Shown one piece after another: positions 7,865 through 18,100 of a stretch of 43,126 nt of DNA. Both the position numbers and the translations under genes were made by a program. Source of the stretch: a virus. The notes beneath the pieces are model-generated. The model searched no databases and was not told the DNA's origin. It was given only the letters and a program-made list of their open reading frames with translations. How positions within the stretch are numbered: the first letter of the stretch is position 1; each line of letters opens with the position of its first letter. The stretch lies in IMG/VR virus record IMGVR_UViG_3300043411_000733, positions 1 to 43,126 of that record; one strand, 5' to 3'.

Positions 7865-10800
7865 ATGAGCGACTTAAATAAATTAAGGCCGACAGCAGGA
7901 ACGTGGACAGTAGATAAGAAGAAGACCATACAATATGCACCTGACTGTCTTGTATATATAAATGGTGATACAAGTTTACCTGGATGTTCTAAGTGTGGTG
8001 GACGTATAGATATACAAGAATTCGTGACCCAAGTCTCTGTAGATTTAGGATTAGATCCTTCTTCTACATCTTGTAGTCTCACTTTATCTGTACCAACACA
8101 CCACATACACACATTAGTATATAGTGGAGAATGTATTATAATTCCAGGATTGGAATTACATATCTATATGAAAGGATTTTTCCCTGTTAAGGGATTATTT
8201 GATGGGTCACAAAATTATGGTGATGGTGAGGATTTAACAGGATTTCCACATACTCCTATGTACCATGTTTTTCATGGAGTGGTTATATCTTCCGATATTT
8301 CGATTTCTGGAGGTATGCAAAGTATCAGTGTAAGTGGTGCAGGTATGTTGCACTTTTGGCAATATCACCAGATATCTACAAGTGCATCACAATTTGGTGC
8401 AAGACCTCAAGGATCAAATCTTAAAACAAACCTAGTAGGTCATAATTTTAATGGCCGAACACCCTATGCCATTGCTTATACGTTATTTCATGATACGGCA
8501 GGTGCTGCTGGTGGTGTTGGTTTTGCTTTATCAGCACAGACAAATCAAACAGCTAAATCAACAGTAACTAATAAATCCCTATTTTCGATGAACTTAGATT
8601 ATTGGAGAGAACGCTTTTCTACTAGAATGTTTAATTTAAGAATGCATGGTGCTAGTGGAGAACTATTCAACTCTGCACAAACAGCCTTTTTAGCTAGACT
8701 CTCTAGTGGTAATTTAGAAAGAATAGTTAAAGAAGCTATACTTTTAGGTAAACAACAAAATAGAAATGCAAAGAAGTCAGATATCTTTTCCACAGCTTTA
8801 CAATTAGGAATTGTGTCTGAAACATATGACCCTCAAACAGGGGAACTTAGATATACAACTGGATTGACATTTACAGATACACAGTCGGTTTCTAATAATG
8901 GAATAACAGAGCAGTTTAACCTCGGATCTATTCAAGCATACGTTCAAAGTATTTCCCAATATGGTGAAGTAAATTTTTGGGAATCTACATATGAAACTAA
9001 AATGGATATGATCCAGCAGTTATGCGAAAAAACTGGATTTGAATTTTATCAAGACGCTGATGGTGATATGGTTTTTAAACCACCATTATATAATATGGAT
9101 ACATCGGGATCAAGAATATACAGATTAGAGGATGAAGATTTAATAGATATAAGTTTTTCTATTAAAGAACCAGAAGCAACTTATGTTACGATGAAAGGTT
9201 CACAATTCAAGAATCTTAAGGACACTGGAACAGAAGGGGAATTTGGTACAAGAGGTCAATATATAGATTATAAATTAGTAGCACAATTTGGTTGGAGAGA
9301 AGGATCGTTAGAAACAGAATTCTTTTCGAACCCAAGATCGATGTTTTATGCCTGCGTAAATCGTCTCGATATTTTAAATGCTCAAACATATTCAGCATCA
9401 GCAACGATACCTCTTCGTGTAGAAATGCGTCCTGGTTATCCCGTATATATTCCTTATTTAGATTCATTTTATTATGTAACAAATCTAAGCCATAGTTTTT
9501 CATTTGGTAGTGGATGTACGACTTCGTTAGAATTAGTGGCCAGAAGAAAGCCGTTTTTCCCTCCATGTAACCCTGATAAAGAAGGTGTGGAGGCTATTGC
9601 CCTTGAAAATACATATTATCCAAAGAAAGGAATGCAGGTTATAGATAACGCAGGAAGACCTAGAGTTGTTGGTTTACCTAATACAGTTTTAGCATTAGAT
9701 CCAGAAGCTATTAATCCGTTATTTTTTAGCGTTGGATCAGATCTAACGGATGTAACAAATCCTATTGTAGTAAGAAACCTTGTAGAAATGGCAAAACAGT
9801 ATGGGATACTAAGAGTCGAAGAAGGAGGTACAAATCAAGATGGTCCATTTATTTTAACAATATCTGAAAAAGAAGATGCTCAGATTGACCCTAATGGAGT
9901 AGGGATAAAGAATAGTGATGTTGTTAATGAAACGACAACTAATGAATTATCTACAAAAACATTAAAATTTAGTTTCGCTAGCCTCACAACATCTGCCCAA
10001 CAATATTCTAAATTACAAACCACAGAACTTATTACATCAAATTCTACGACTACGAAAGAAAATTACCTTAATGATATTAAGGAATTAACAGAGGTAATTA
10101 TCCCAAATCTTGAATTAGATGTAGTGAGTCTTCAAGATGACTTAAAGTTAATACCTCAAACAGATACAGAGGCAAGACAGATTATAACAGATAGAATAAA
10201 TCAAGCTCTTAATGATATTAAAGAATCTCAAGAAAGAATAAAACAGATTAACAAGAATATCACAGATCTTGCGGAGCAAGTTAATAGTGAATTAGGGAGT
10301 GAAGGGGCTGTAGATGTTGCGAGTGCTGAATTAATCAGGAGCTTAATAGATCAAGTCAGTAATCAGTTTAAAGAAAGAATGGGGGGAAGCCCGTCTATCT
10401 CAAAGACTGCTTCATATTTAGATCTCTTGTCGGATAAAAAAGCATCATTTGCTTCAAATTCCACCCCTGGACATTTTAGATATTTTTCATGCAGTCATCC
10501 AAATCCAAAATATCAAGGGATGCAGACAATAAAAGCAAGTGCTGCTACAGGTCCAGCAGGGGGCGGTGATATCCAAAGATTACCAAACGTTAAAGAGGTT
10601 AGTGGTTTTCTAAGATATCCTACTAAATTAGATCCATCAGGAAATTTACCAGAAGCGGAAATAGGACCAGTGCAAGTCGTACACGGTTTAAGAGTATTAA
10701 CAGGATCTAAAACGGATACTGTCTTATCTACTAATGATATACAGACCCTATCATTCTCAAAACATACAGTAGAAAATTCATCTGGTGAAACGTATTACAG

Positions 10801-11986
10801 ATATGGGCAGATATTTTCTGGAGTAAATAATGAATATGATGCTTTCGTATTGGAGTTCTTTGAAAAAGAAAATGCTGGTATAACATCTAGTATAGAATAT
10901 TATTACAAGCCTATATGGAATAAATTAGTGAATAGGCCAACTATTAAATCAGAAGCAACTTCACGAGATATAGTTATAGACGCTTCATTTTTTGCTTTTC
11001 CTACTCAGATTACATTAGGAGATTTAACTGTACCGACTACCTCCTTAATACCAGATTTACAAGAACAGATTTATGATTTGCAAACATCTATTAATGCATT
11101 TAAATCTACATTAAGACTGATAGCTAGAATTTTAAGTTCCGAATTGATAAATAGGGTCAACAAATATTTAAATAATAAATGGCTTGAATTGGAATCCGCT
11201 AATCCCACATCAATCGAAAAGTCAAATTCTCAGAGAGTAGTTGAAGAACAGGTATTTTCCGAATTAGTAAAATATCTAACTTATGGAAAAGTCACTTTTG
11301 GTGTTGGTTCTAATGTAAAAATAGAAGTTCCAAAAGAACAGACCTTCTATACTCCTATTTTTCCTGTATCAGATGACAAGGGATATGAAGTTTACGGAAC
11401 ATATAAATATGGAAGAGGTTTATCTATCATAGGTGAGTCATCTATTAATGATGTAAACTTTGCAGATCCATTTCAATTTGCAGATCCAAAGACAGTAGAA
11501 GCTTTTACTAAAACTTTAAAGGGAGAAACTTCTAAAAACATAGTAGCTACCGATGGTGAGGTTAATCAGGTAGATTTAGTAAAAAGACCACTTACTAAAG
11601 AAGAAACAAATCTTATAGAGTCTATAAAGATGAATCCTGAAACTCCAGCTTCTTTATTATCATACATTGAAAGTACAACTCAAACAGGAGTTGGATTATC
11701 AAATTGGGTAAAAAGCGCTAGAGAATTTACAGGAAAGATAATAGCTACAAATGTACCTGTTAATTTATCTCAATTAAGACCTTTAACTAACCTAAGTGTT
11801 TGTGAATGTAAGATCGAACAGGCTAATGTTGTCTTAGAATCTCTAGCTACTGAAGGATTTGTTGAAATTCTACCTCCAGATGTTGATAGCCTTACTCAAA
11901 ATGTTGCTACGGATATTTCTATCAAGGGTGAAATCTGGGAGAAGAATAGAGATATACTTTCTGGTAAAAATATACTTCCATCTTAG
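7865..11986 (+). CDS. Large baseplate hub protein (gp27/gpD-like)
   Basis: A 1373-residue protein. Residues about 1-600 resemble late-control-D/gp27-like hub proteins: an early beta-rich domain, then TKMDMIQQLCEKTGFEFY near residue 378, a strand segment VFKPPLYNMD and a YRLEDEDLIDISFS stretch, an order typical of tail hubs that sit on the tube and hold the spike. Residues about 730-810 are strongly helical with heptad-like Leu/Ile spacing, probably a coiled coil. The last 500 residues have no family I recognise and make the protein far longer than T4 gp27. Odd cysteine pairs are seen at 41/44 (CSKC) and 1313/1315 (CEC). Its neighbours, the peptidase-hub gene upstream and the spike gene downstream, support the assignment. 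The ribosome site is weak. Confidence 0.8.
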   Translation: MSDLNKLRPTAGTWTVDKKKTIQYAPDCLVYINGDTSLPGCSKCGGRIDIQEFVTQVSVDLGLDPSSTSCSLTLSVPTHHIHTLVYSGECIIIPGLELHIYMKGFFPVKGLFDGSQNYGDGEDLTGFPHTPMYHVFHGVVISSDISISGGMQSISVSGAGMLHFWQYHQISTSASQFGARPQGSNLKTNLVGHNFNGRTPYAIAYTLFHDTAGAAGGVGFALSAQTNQTAKSTVTNKSLFSMNLDYWRERFSTRMFNLRMHGASGELFNSAQTAFLARLSSGNLERIVKEAILLGKQQNRNAKKSDIFSTALQLGIVSETYDPQTGELRYTTGLTFTDTQSVSNNGITEQFNLGSIQAYVQSISQYGEVNFWESTYETKMDMIQQLCEKTGFEFYQDADGDMVFKPPLYNMDTSGSRIYRLEDEDLIDISFSIKEPEATYVTMKGSQFKNLKDTGTEGEFGTRGQYIDYKLVAQFGWREGSLETEFFSNPRSMFYACVNRLDILNAQTYSASATIPLRVEMRPGYPVYIPYLDSFYYVTNLSHSFSFGSGCTTSLELVARRKPFFPPCNPDKEGVEAIALENTYYPKKGMQVIDNAGRPRVVGLPNTVLALDPEAINPLFFSVGSDLTDVTNPIVVRNLVEMAKQYGILRVEEGGTNQDGPFILTISEKEDAQIDPNGVGIKNSDVVNETTTNELSTKTLKFSFASLTTSAQQYSKLQTTELITSNSTTTKENYLNDIKELTEVIIPNLELDVVSLQDDLKLIPQTDTEARQIITDRINQALNDIKESQERIKQINKNITDLAEQVNSELGSEGAVDVASAELIRSLIDQVSNQFKERMGGSPSISKTASYLDLLSDKKASFASNSTPGHFRYFSCSHPNPKYQGMQTIKASAATGPAGGGDIQRLPNVKEVSGFLRYPTKLDPSGNLPEAEIGPVQVVHGLRVLTGSKTDTVLSTNDIQTLSFSKHTVENSSGETYYRYGQIFSGVNNEYDAFVLEFFEKENAGITSSIEYYYKPIWNKLVNRPTIKSEATSRDIVIDASFFAFPTQITLGDLTVPTTSLIPDLQEQIYDLQTSINAFKSTLRLIARILSSELINRVNKYLNNKWLELESANPTSIEKSNSQRVVEEQVFSELVKYLTYGKVTFGVGSNVKIEVPKEQTFYTPIFPVSDDKGYEVYGTYKYGRGLSIIGESSINDVNFADPFQFADPKTVEAFTKTLKGETSKNIVATDGEVNQVDLVKRPLTKEETNLIESIKMNPETPASLLSYIESTTQTGVGLSNWVKSAREFTGKIIATNVPVNLSQLRPLTNLSVCECKIEQANVVLESLATEGFVEILPPDVDSLTQNVATDISIKGEIWEKNRDILSGKNILPS

Positions 11987-12220
11987 TCTCTTCTTCTATA
12001 GAGAAGCTTCAAATATTACTTTTATAGATGCAGAGCATAGAAAAGGATAAAAGCGTATATATGAATAATATAGTATATACTCTTTAGAGTATTGTGTACA
12101 CGAAGTGTACTATAGAAGAAGAGTAAGAATAAGTATCGTCAGTATACTCTCTCCCTATTCTTTATCCCCTTCCTCTCCTTCTTCTTGTGGGGCCATCCAC
12201 GGCCCTTCCTTGGAAATACT
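11987..12220 (+). promoter_or_regulatory. Structured leader between hub and spike genes
   Basis: This is the longest gene-free stretch in the window (234 bp). Two bases after the hub stop, CTCTTCTTCTATAG (11988-12001) is an exact inverted copy of CTATAGAAGAAGAG (12110-12123), able to close a ~136-nt RNA domain. Inside it lie two adjacent perfect hairpins: ATACTC-TTTA-GAGTAT (12077-12092) and GTACAC-GAA-GTGTAC (12096-12110). A third, GTATATA at 12055-12061 with TATATAC at 12074-12080, overlaps and competes with the first. A pyrimidine-rich tract (about 12143-12186) and a GC hairpin follow. No tRNA fold and no convincing small gene is seen. A structured 5' leader, RNA processing site or attenuator is possible; the structures are seen, the role is inferred. 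Confidence 0.5.
12190..12205 (+). promoter_or_regulatory. GC hairpin just upstream of the spike start
   Basis: GGGCC (12190-12194) and GGCCC (12201-12205) form a perfect all-GC stem around a six-base loop in otherwise A+T-rich DNA. It ends 15 bases before the ATG at 12221, next to the weak GGAA ribosome site, where it could influence translation initiation. An upstream in-frame TTG at 12185 would place the hairpin inside the coding region, but it has no better ribosome site, so the ATG is preferred. Confidence 0.45.
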
Positions 12221-14590
12221 ATGAAAAAATTAACAGCAGGTAAGATCAGAAAAGACAGTCTAAATAGAATTAAAAATAAAAATCAACAGGTTAGTTCAGG
12301 AGCAAGGGGATATACTATAGGTGTAGCTAGAGTTTATTCAGTAAACTATGAAGAATTTACAATAGGTTTGAAGGTTATTAAGGGTGGAAATCAAGAATAT
12401 CAAAGAATACCTATAGCTTTAACATTTCCTGGAGCAGGAAATAGACATTTTTTTGGAGCTATGCCTGAAGTAGGGGATTATTGTGTAATAGGTCAAATGA
12501 CTCAAGAGTCTTCTGGAGGTACAACTATTCCAGTCATTTTAAATTGGGTTCCTGCTGGAACGTGGGTAGGACATGACTGGATGGTTACACAACCTTTTAG
12601 TCCAGAAGAATACTCTATGGACCCAAGAGATTCTACCTTTGTAGAGGGTGTATATCATAGAGTTCGTCATAAGTTAAGACACATGACACCAGGAAATATT
12701 GTAGCCTCTTCATCTCAGGGGTCTGATCTTGTTTTAGATGAGGGTGTTTTACTTACAAATAGAAGAAATACAAGCATTGAATTAAGGGATTCAGATCAAG
12801 CTATTATTTCAAGAGGGCTACAAAGTTTTCAGTCTTATGCAGGTGTACGTTCATATTCTGGTATGGTCCAAAGAGATGCTATAAGACTTCCTACCAGTAT
12901 GTTTTCTGACGGTAAGAATTGGGAACCTTCATCGTTGATTAATAGAGATGAAAACAGACCTTTTACAGACGATGAATTATTAGGATTTTCTACTCCATAT
13001 CCGACAGGATATTTAACTCCTAATGATTTATTTAATAGATTGGGTGAAGACGGTGAATTAAAGGATTCACCACAGTCAGGTGTGTTTTTAGGAACTAATG
13101 TCGATCCTTTCTATATTTTGCAGAGAGGATTATTTATAAATGCAGAAGGTTATGCATTAGATAATAAGTACAAAAATGACGCTGTTTATGGTGGAAAATC
13201 TATTTATCGGGTATCTACTAATCCAGGATCTAATGCTGCTTTAGGGGATAAATCATTTACAGAATATAGGATAGAAGTATCTCATACATCAGACGGTATT
13301 TTACCTGTATCTGAACAAACAGATGGTTTTGATGCAGATAGACTACCAAGAACAGCACAGACATCAAGTGATCCTAATAACAGCCAAGGTCCGTTTTTGG
13401 AATGGTCCTTAGGAACGATTGTTGGTAATGATCCTTATTCAATTAAAGGTAGAGAATTATATGGGATACCATTACAGACAAGAGTATTTGATTTATCTGG
13501 AAAATTAAATCCAGAGATTATTTCTGCTTTAGGGGTTCCTGTAGAAAAACAAGCCGCTTCATTATTCAGAATGAATCCACCTATAAAAAATGGAGAACCA
13601 AGTTTCTGGTCTATTTCCAAAGAAGGAAAATTTACAGCTTTTATAGGTGGAAAGGAAAATGAAAATACAGTAGATGTTGGCATACGTGGAAATATGAGAG
13701 TCTATGCTTCTGGAGAAATAAATATTAAGTCAGGAAAAGGAGTAAATTTAGATCTAAAATCGGATAATCCTTCTAATATGGCATTAAATTTGGAATCTTC
13801 TGATTCTGCTATTAGAATATATGCTGGAGGAAAATCAACAACAGGGGATTTGGCAAAATTAACTGCACCTGTTGGTGACGGTCTTCCTGACTCACCAAAT
13901 CTAACATTAGAAGCAAAAGATAATATCTTATTAAAGTCTTCTAGAAAAGCACAAGTTAATACAGGTACTTTAGAGGTAAGTTCTTCAGCCGTAAATGTAA
14001 ATACTTTATCGAATACTTCTATTAATAGTGGAGATAGAATCGGACTTTCTTCTAAAACTTTTGATTTAATATGTAATGGTAAGGCAAATTTCTCGTTTCA
14101 TGGTCCAAAAGATTTACTTCCTACTAATGGTTCTTTTAGATCCACAACTTTTGCAGGTATTGCTGTTGGTGTTGTTGATGAATCTCTCTATGTTTCTGGA
14201 GATAGAGAAGAAACATTTTTATTAGGGAATCATAAAACGAGTGTCTTGTTAGGAAACATGACTTATGAAACAGAAGCGGGTATATGGACAGCAAGAGCTA
14301 CAGGAAACTCACTTACAGTGGATAGTATTTCTGGTATCACAGCTTCTGCTGCTGTTGGTAATATTTCTTTAAATGCTACTGTAGGTGGACTACAGATGAG
14401 CGGCCAAACAAACGTCTTAATTCGTAGCAGTGGCCCTGCTGTATTTAGCGGTGTTAGCGGTGTTACTCTGGGAGGACCAGGAAAATTTGGCGGAATTGTT
14501 AGTAGCTCGGATTTAGATCCCTTAACTGGACTTCCATTATTAACTTTTGGAATGGGAAGTCCAGGACACTTACTCGGACCCGCAGTTTAA
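12221..14590 (+). CDS. Baseplate central spike protein (gp5/gpV/VgrG-like)
   Basis: From the ATG at 12221 the protein has 789 residues; the longer reading from a TTG at 12185 adds 12 unlikely residues. Residues about 25-130 have the OB-fold pattern of spike proteins, with TIGVARVYSVNYEEFTIG, ALTFPGAGNRHFFG and the PEVGDYCVIGQ strand. The middle is a large insert without a name. From about residue 480 to the end the sequence becomes short alternating strands rich in Ser, Gly, Asn and Val (for example INIKSGKGVNLDLKS and ISLNATVGGLQMSG), as in the trimeric beta-helix that pierces the outer surface of the cell. The gene lies directly after the hub gene, as in other contractile phages, and its stop overlaps the next start (TAATG). 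No lysozyme domain is seen; the peptidase sits in the 5801-7840 product instead. Confidence 0.82.
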   Translation: MKKLTAGKIRKDSLNRIKNKNQQVSSGARGYTIGVARVYSVNYEEFTIGLKVIKGGNQEYQRIPIALTFPGAGNRHFFGAMPEVGDYCVIGQMTQESSGGTTIPVILNWVPAGTWVGHDWMVTQPFSPEEYSMDPRDSTFVEGVYHRVRHKLRHMTPGNIVASSSQGSDLVLDEGVLLTNRRNTSIELRDSDQAIISRGLQSFQSYAGVRSYSGMVQRDAIRLPTSMFSDGKNWEPSSLINRDENRPFTDDELLGFSTPYPTGYLTPNDLFNRLGEDGELKDSPQSGVFLGTNVDPFYILQRGLFINAEGYALDNKYKNDAVYGGKSIYRVSTNPGSNAALGDKSFTEYRIEVSHTSDGILPVSEQTDGFDADRLPRTAQTSSDPNNSQGPFLEWSLGTIVGNDPYSIKGRELYGIPLQTRVFDLSGKLNPEIISALGVPVEKQAASLFRMNPPIKNGEPSFWSISKEGKFTAFIGGKENENTVDVGIRGNMRVYASGEINIKSGKGVNLDLKSDNPSNMALNLESSDSAIRIYAGGKSTTGDLAKLTAPVGDGLPDSPNLTLEAKDNILLKSSRKAQVNTGTLEVSSSAVNVNTLSNTSINSGDRIGLSSKTFDLICNGKANFSFHGPKDLLPTNGSFRSTTFAGIAVGVVDESLYVSGDREETFLLGNHKTSVLLGNMTYETEAGIWTARATGNSLTVDSISGITASAAVGNISLNATVGGLQMSGQTNVLIRSSGPAVFSGVSGVTLGGPGKFGGIVSSSDLDPLTGLPLLTFGMGSPGHLLGPAV

Positions 14591-15165
14591 TGGCTATTAC
14601 ACAACCTCTAGTATTACAGTGTTTATTAGCTTCTGGCCCTGGATCAGGAGTAAATGGTTTATCTTATCCATTAGTAGCTAATGCTATAGCTACAGGATTT
14701 TATAGCTGGATAATAAACCCTGCAAATTTTCAATTTATAGGTGTTTCTACAGGAACAGGTCCAGGTACAGGGATAGTGGACGGTATTATAACAGTTGTGC
14801 CTAATTCCTCTATTATTCTTGCAAATATGGTAAATACAGGTCCAACAGCTTCTTTTATAGCAAGTGCTATAGCCAATGGTATCTCTCTAGTTTTTAGCTC
14901 AGGTGCTGCTTATAAAGGAATTGTAACAGGTGTCTATACAGGATCTGATATAGTACAAACTATAACTATTAATAATCCTCTAACACTTATTACAGCTATT
15001 TATTCTGCTCTTGGATCAGTTCCAACATCATTTAATTTCTGTGCTTCTATTGGAAATGGTATATCACAAATGCTTGCTTTTATTACTGGTACAGGTATAA
15101 TAACACCTACTACTACAGTAGGTACTGTGCCATCTGTAGGGGCTAGTATCTCATCAATAGTGTAG
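14590..15165 (+). CDS. Small repetitive Gly/Ile/Ala-rich protein coupled to the spike gene
   Basis: A 191-residue protein with very few charged residues. Its ATG shares a base with the spike stop (TAATG), so it is translationally coupled to the spike. Three similar segments are visible, each starting with a short helix-like stretch and continuing into Gly/Thr-rich strands: ANAIATGFYSWI, ASAIANGISLVF and CASIGNGISQML, at about residues 30, 99 and 151. I recognise no family. No signal peptide is evident and the hydrophobic runs are too Gly-rich for typical membrane helices. Its position suggests a virion component attached to the spike or baseplate. A pseudo-threefold chain that meets a trimeric spike is an attractive but unproven reading. 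Confidence 0.8.
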   Translation: MAITQPLVLQCLLASGPGSGVNGLSYPLVANAIATGFYSWIINPANFQFIGVSTGTGPGTGIVDGIITVVPNSSIILANMVNTGPTASFIASAIANGISLVFSSGAAYKGIVTGVYTGSDIVQTITINNPLTLITAIYSALGSVPTSFNFCASIGNGISQMLAFITGTGIITPTTTVGTVPSVGASISSIV

Positions 15166-15172
15166 AATAAAA

Positions 15173-18100
15173 ATGGCAAATGTATATTTTGATTCCGCTA
15201 GAAAAGCATTTAACCAATCATCTACTCGGTGTAATTCTTTAGTACCAGAAGATTGGAAACTATTACCTACATCATATAATTACTACTCACCTACTGCTGT
15301 TTTTTCAGTATGTGAGGAAATATACAGATCATCCGTAATAAATACAGAATATACGCCTGAATATACATGTTGGTCCTTATGTAATTCTGATTTATTATCG
15401 TCTTCCTTATACACATATGATTCAGCTACCTGTTCTATTCCTACAGGAACCTACGAAGTTCAAGATGGTCTGTCTACGAAATCAGATGGATCTAATTTTA
15501 TTTTTATCTCTGACATAAATAAAAGAACTGTAGAAGAGATTTTATCGATAAATATCAGAAGAGGTGACAATAATTTATTAGTTATACTAGGAACCTCAGA
15601 TGTTTCGGTAGATACTTATAACAATCGTATTTTTATATTGGATACGGTTAATAGTCAACAGCTTGGAGTTGTCTTAGGAAATCCCCCATGTATATCCTCT
15701 CTTAGAGGAGACACTGTAGAAGAAGTATCATATAGAATTAAAGATATAAATTTTTCTTGGTCTAAAAATGATAGTAATAGAAAAAGAATAGAATGGAATA
15801 ATCAGACCCAAAAATGGGATACCTTAAAAGGTTCTATAATTAATAATCTTGGGGAATTAAAAGTAGGTACTACCTTTAATTTAAAAATGATTCCCCAAGC
15901 GACTATCCATTCCTTTCTAGAAGGTGATACCTCATATTCACAATTTAAGGTAGGAGTTGATTTTGGGGATTCTAGTATATTATTAAATGAGCCAAATGGG
16001 ATATACGTCATATCTGACGATGAAGTAGATACATTTGATTTTAGTCTACATCCAACAGCCGTGGCTGCTTTATCTGTTCCTTCGGGTTTATTATTTTTTG
16101 AGGATTCTTTTTCTGAAACAAACACAGGATTAAGTGTATTTCAAGACCGTCCTAGATTCGGTGAATCTACAGGTATTATAGGAAGAATGGTAAAGGCAAT
16201 AGCCAATGACTATTTCATTTCCCCTATTCCTTTTCCTGGTGAATATCCAGTGATTCGATTTGGATCTAGAAAACAATTAATACCACGTCCTTATTTTTCA
16301 GATGCTGATTTAACAAGTGCTATAATAAATCCAGGGGAAGTAGGATTTTCTCTTTCTTCTGGAAAAATAAAATTTAATCTTTCTGATTTACAGAAATCAG
16401 ATCCATCACATCCTGATTTTGAAAAATCTTTCTTATTAGAGGATATTTTCTATGATGGGGTCCAGTTAAATAATAATCCATGTAATCTAAGATCTCCTAC
16501 AAGATTACTGGATTCATCTGGAACACCCTCTAGTTTATCATCTAGTGATTTATTTATTCCTGATGCAAGTCTGTATTTTGATTCAGGTACGTCAGGAGTT
16601 TATCATGTCCTAGATAAGACGGGATCGATTCCTAATTCTGGTGTTCCAACTGCAATGGCTGGAGGAGATAATTTAGGAGATATCTCTACTGGATTAATTC
16701 GTAGTCTTGGTAATGAATATCTTTTATTTATTAAATCAAAAGCTTTTTTAGTGACTGTTGTAAATCACGATACAGACATTCCTACATCTTCTAATATTCC
16801 ATCAGGAACAGTCTATGTTTCTTTACAGAAATCGACCTACGGATCTAGGGTAAGATTTTCAAGTGTAGACCTACAAAAATATAATGGAGAGATACCATTA
16901 TTTTCACAACCTGTGTTTTCTTTTTATTCATCAAAAAGAATTTTAGATTTCTGTGTTTCAAATAAAAACCAACACACCATTAATTTTTTAGATCTATCTG
17001 CTATAGATTTTAATCTAGATGGTATTTCCTATTCTTGGACTCCAACTCAGCTACAGATGACATTACAAGATGTAGTGACATCCCTAAATACTCTGATTGG
17101 ACTCCCCATAGTGTCTTTATTTAGAAATCATATTTTGATATCTACACTTAATAATTTAGAGTTTTCACCAGAATCTTATAATTCTTCTTTCATAGGATTT
17201 AACCCCCTTTACTTTTATGATTTAATACTAGGTAAGGAATGTGGGTGTGATACAGGATTGTCTATTGAATTTCTTAAAGACTTTCAAAATAATTTGGACT
17301 TCTACAGGACAAAAGAATACAACACCCTATTAACGCAGAAAATAATTGATACAAATATCACAATGTTAAACTCTACCCCTCTTAGAGATAGGGAAGGATT
17401 GGACTATGATATCTTTTATTCTGTATCTGATGGCGTTGAATCACGAGAATTAACTAATTTTCTAGATATTCATTATGATTTTTCAAATCTTAGACTAAGG
17501 TGGTTAAATACAAAAACGGAATTGGGAATTATAACCGAATTAATAAGTTATTTAAAATTACAGTCAACTCAGCTAACAGAATTTTCGTTTCTTAATATAT
17601 TGGGTAATTATTTAGAGATATCAAATGGGTCTAACTTTACTAATCTTATTCAAGGTATTGATTTTGAATACCTGTCGGGAGGAATTACAGGTACTATTCT
17701 ATTTATAGAAAATATTTCCCCTATTGTATCACAAGGGCAACGTGGATACATAAATTCAAATACAAATATATTCACTGATTTATCAGGTATTGATTTTGTA
17801 TTAGAAGGAATACAAGATGACAATTTTTTAATTTTGGATGAAGATGCCTACTTAATAACCAATGTGAGTAGCTCTCAATTAATATTGGAAGGTACAGCGT
17901 CTGATATATATCGAGGAGCGTGGAAAGTATTAAACTATAGTCAAGCTAGTTATGACCCTGCATTATTGGTAGATGTTGTATGGCAGGATTTTCAACATTT
18001 ACCAGAGGAGCCGTTTAATATAAACGTTTTATCTCCTTGTGGTATAATGCCATTAAGTGTAATAGATCAATTAAATAATAGATTATCTTGCTATATTTCT

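Noticed and set aside
9216-9566. A 116-codon minus-strand frame inside the hub gene.
   Set aside because: It lies wholly opposite a well-supported gene, and a smaller plus-strand frame also overlaps it; no sign of coding.
11859-12050. A 63-codon plus-strand frame overlapping the hub gene end.
   Set aside because: Two thirds of it lies in another frame of the hub gene, it has no ribosome site and its product has no recognisable character.
11988-12123. tRNA or group I intron in the hub-spike gap.
   Set aside because: No cloverleaf arms with a T-loop motif are present and the sequence is too short for an intron core; the flanking genes are each complete.
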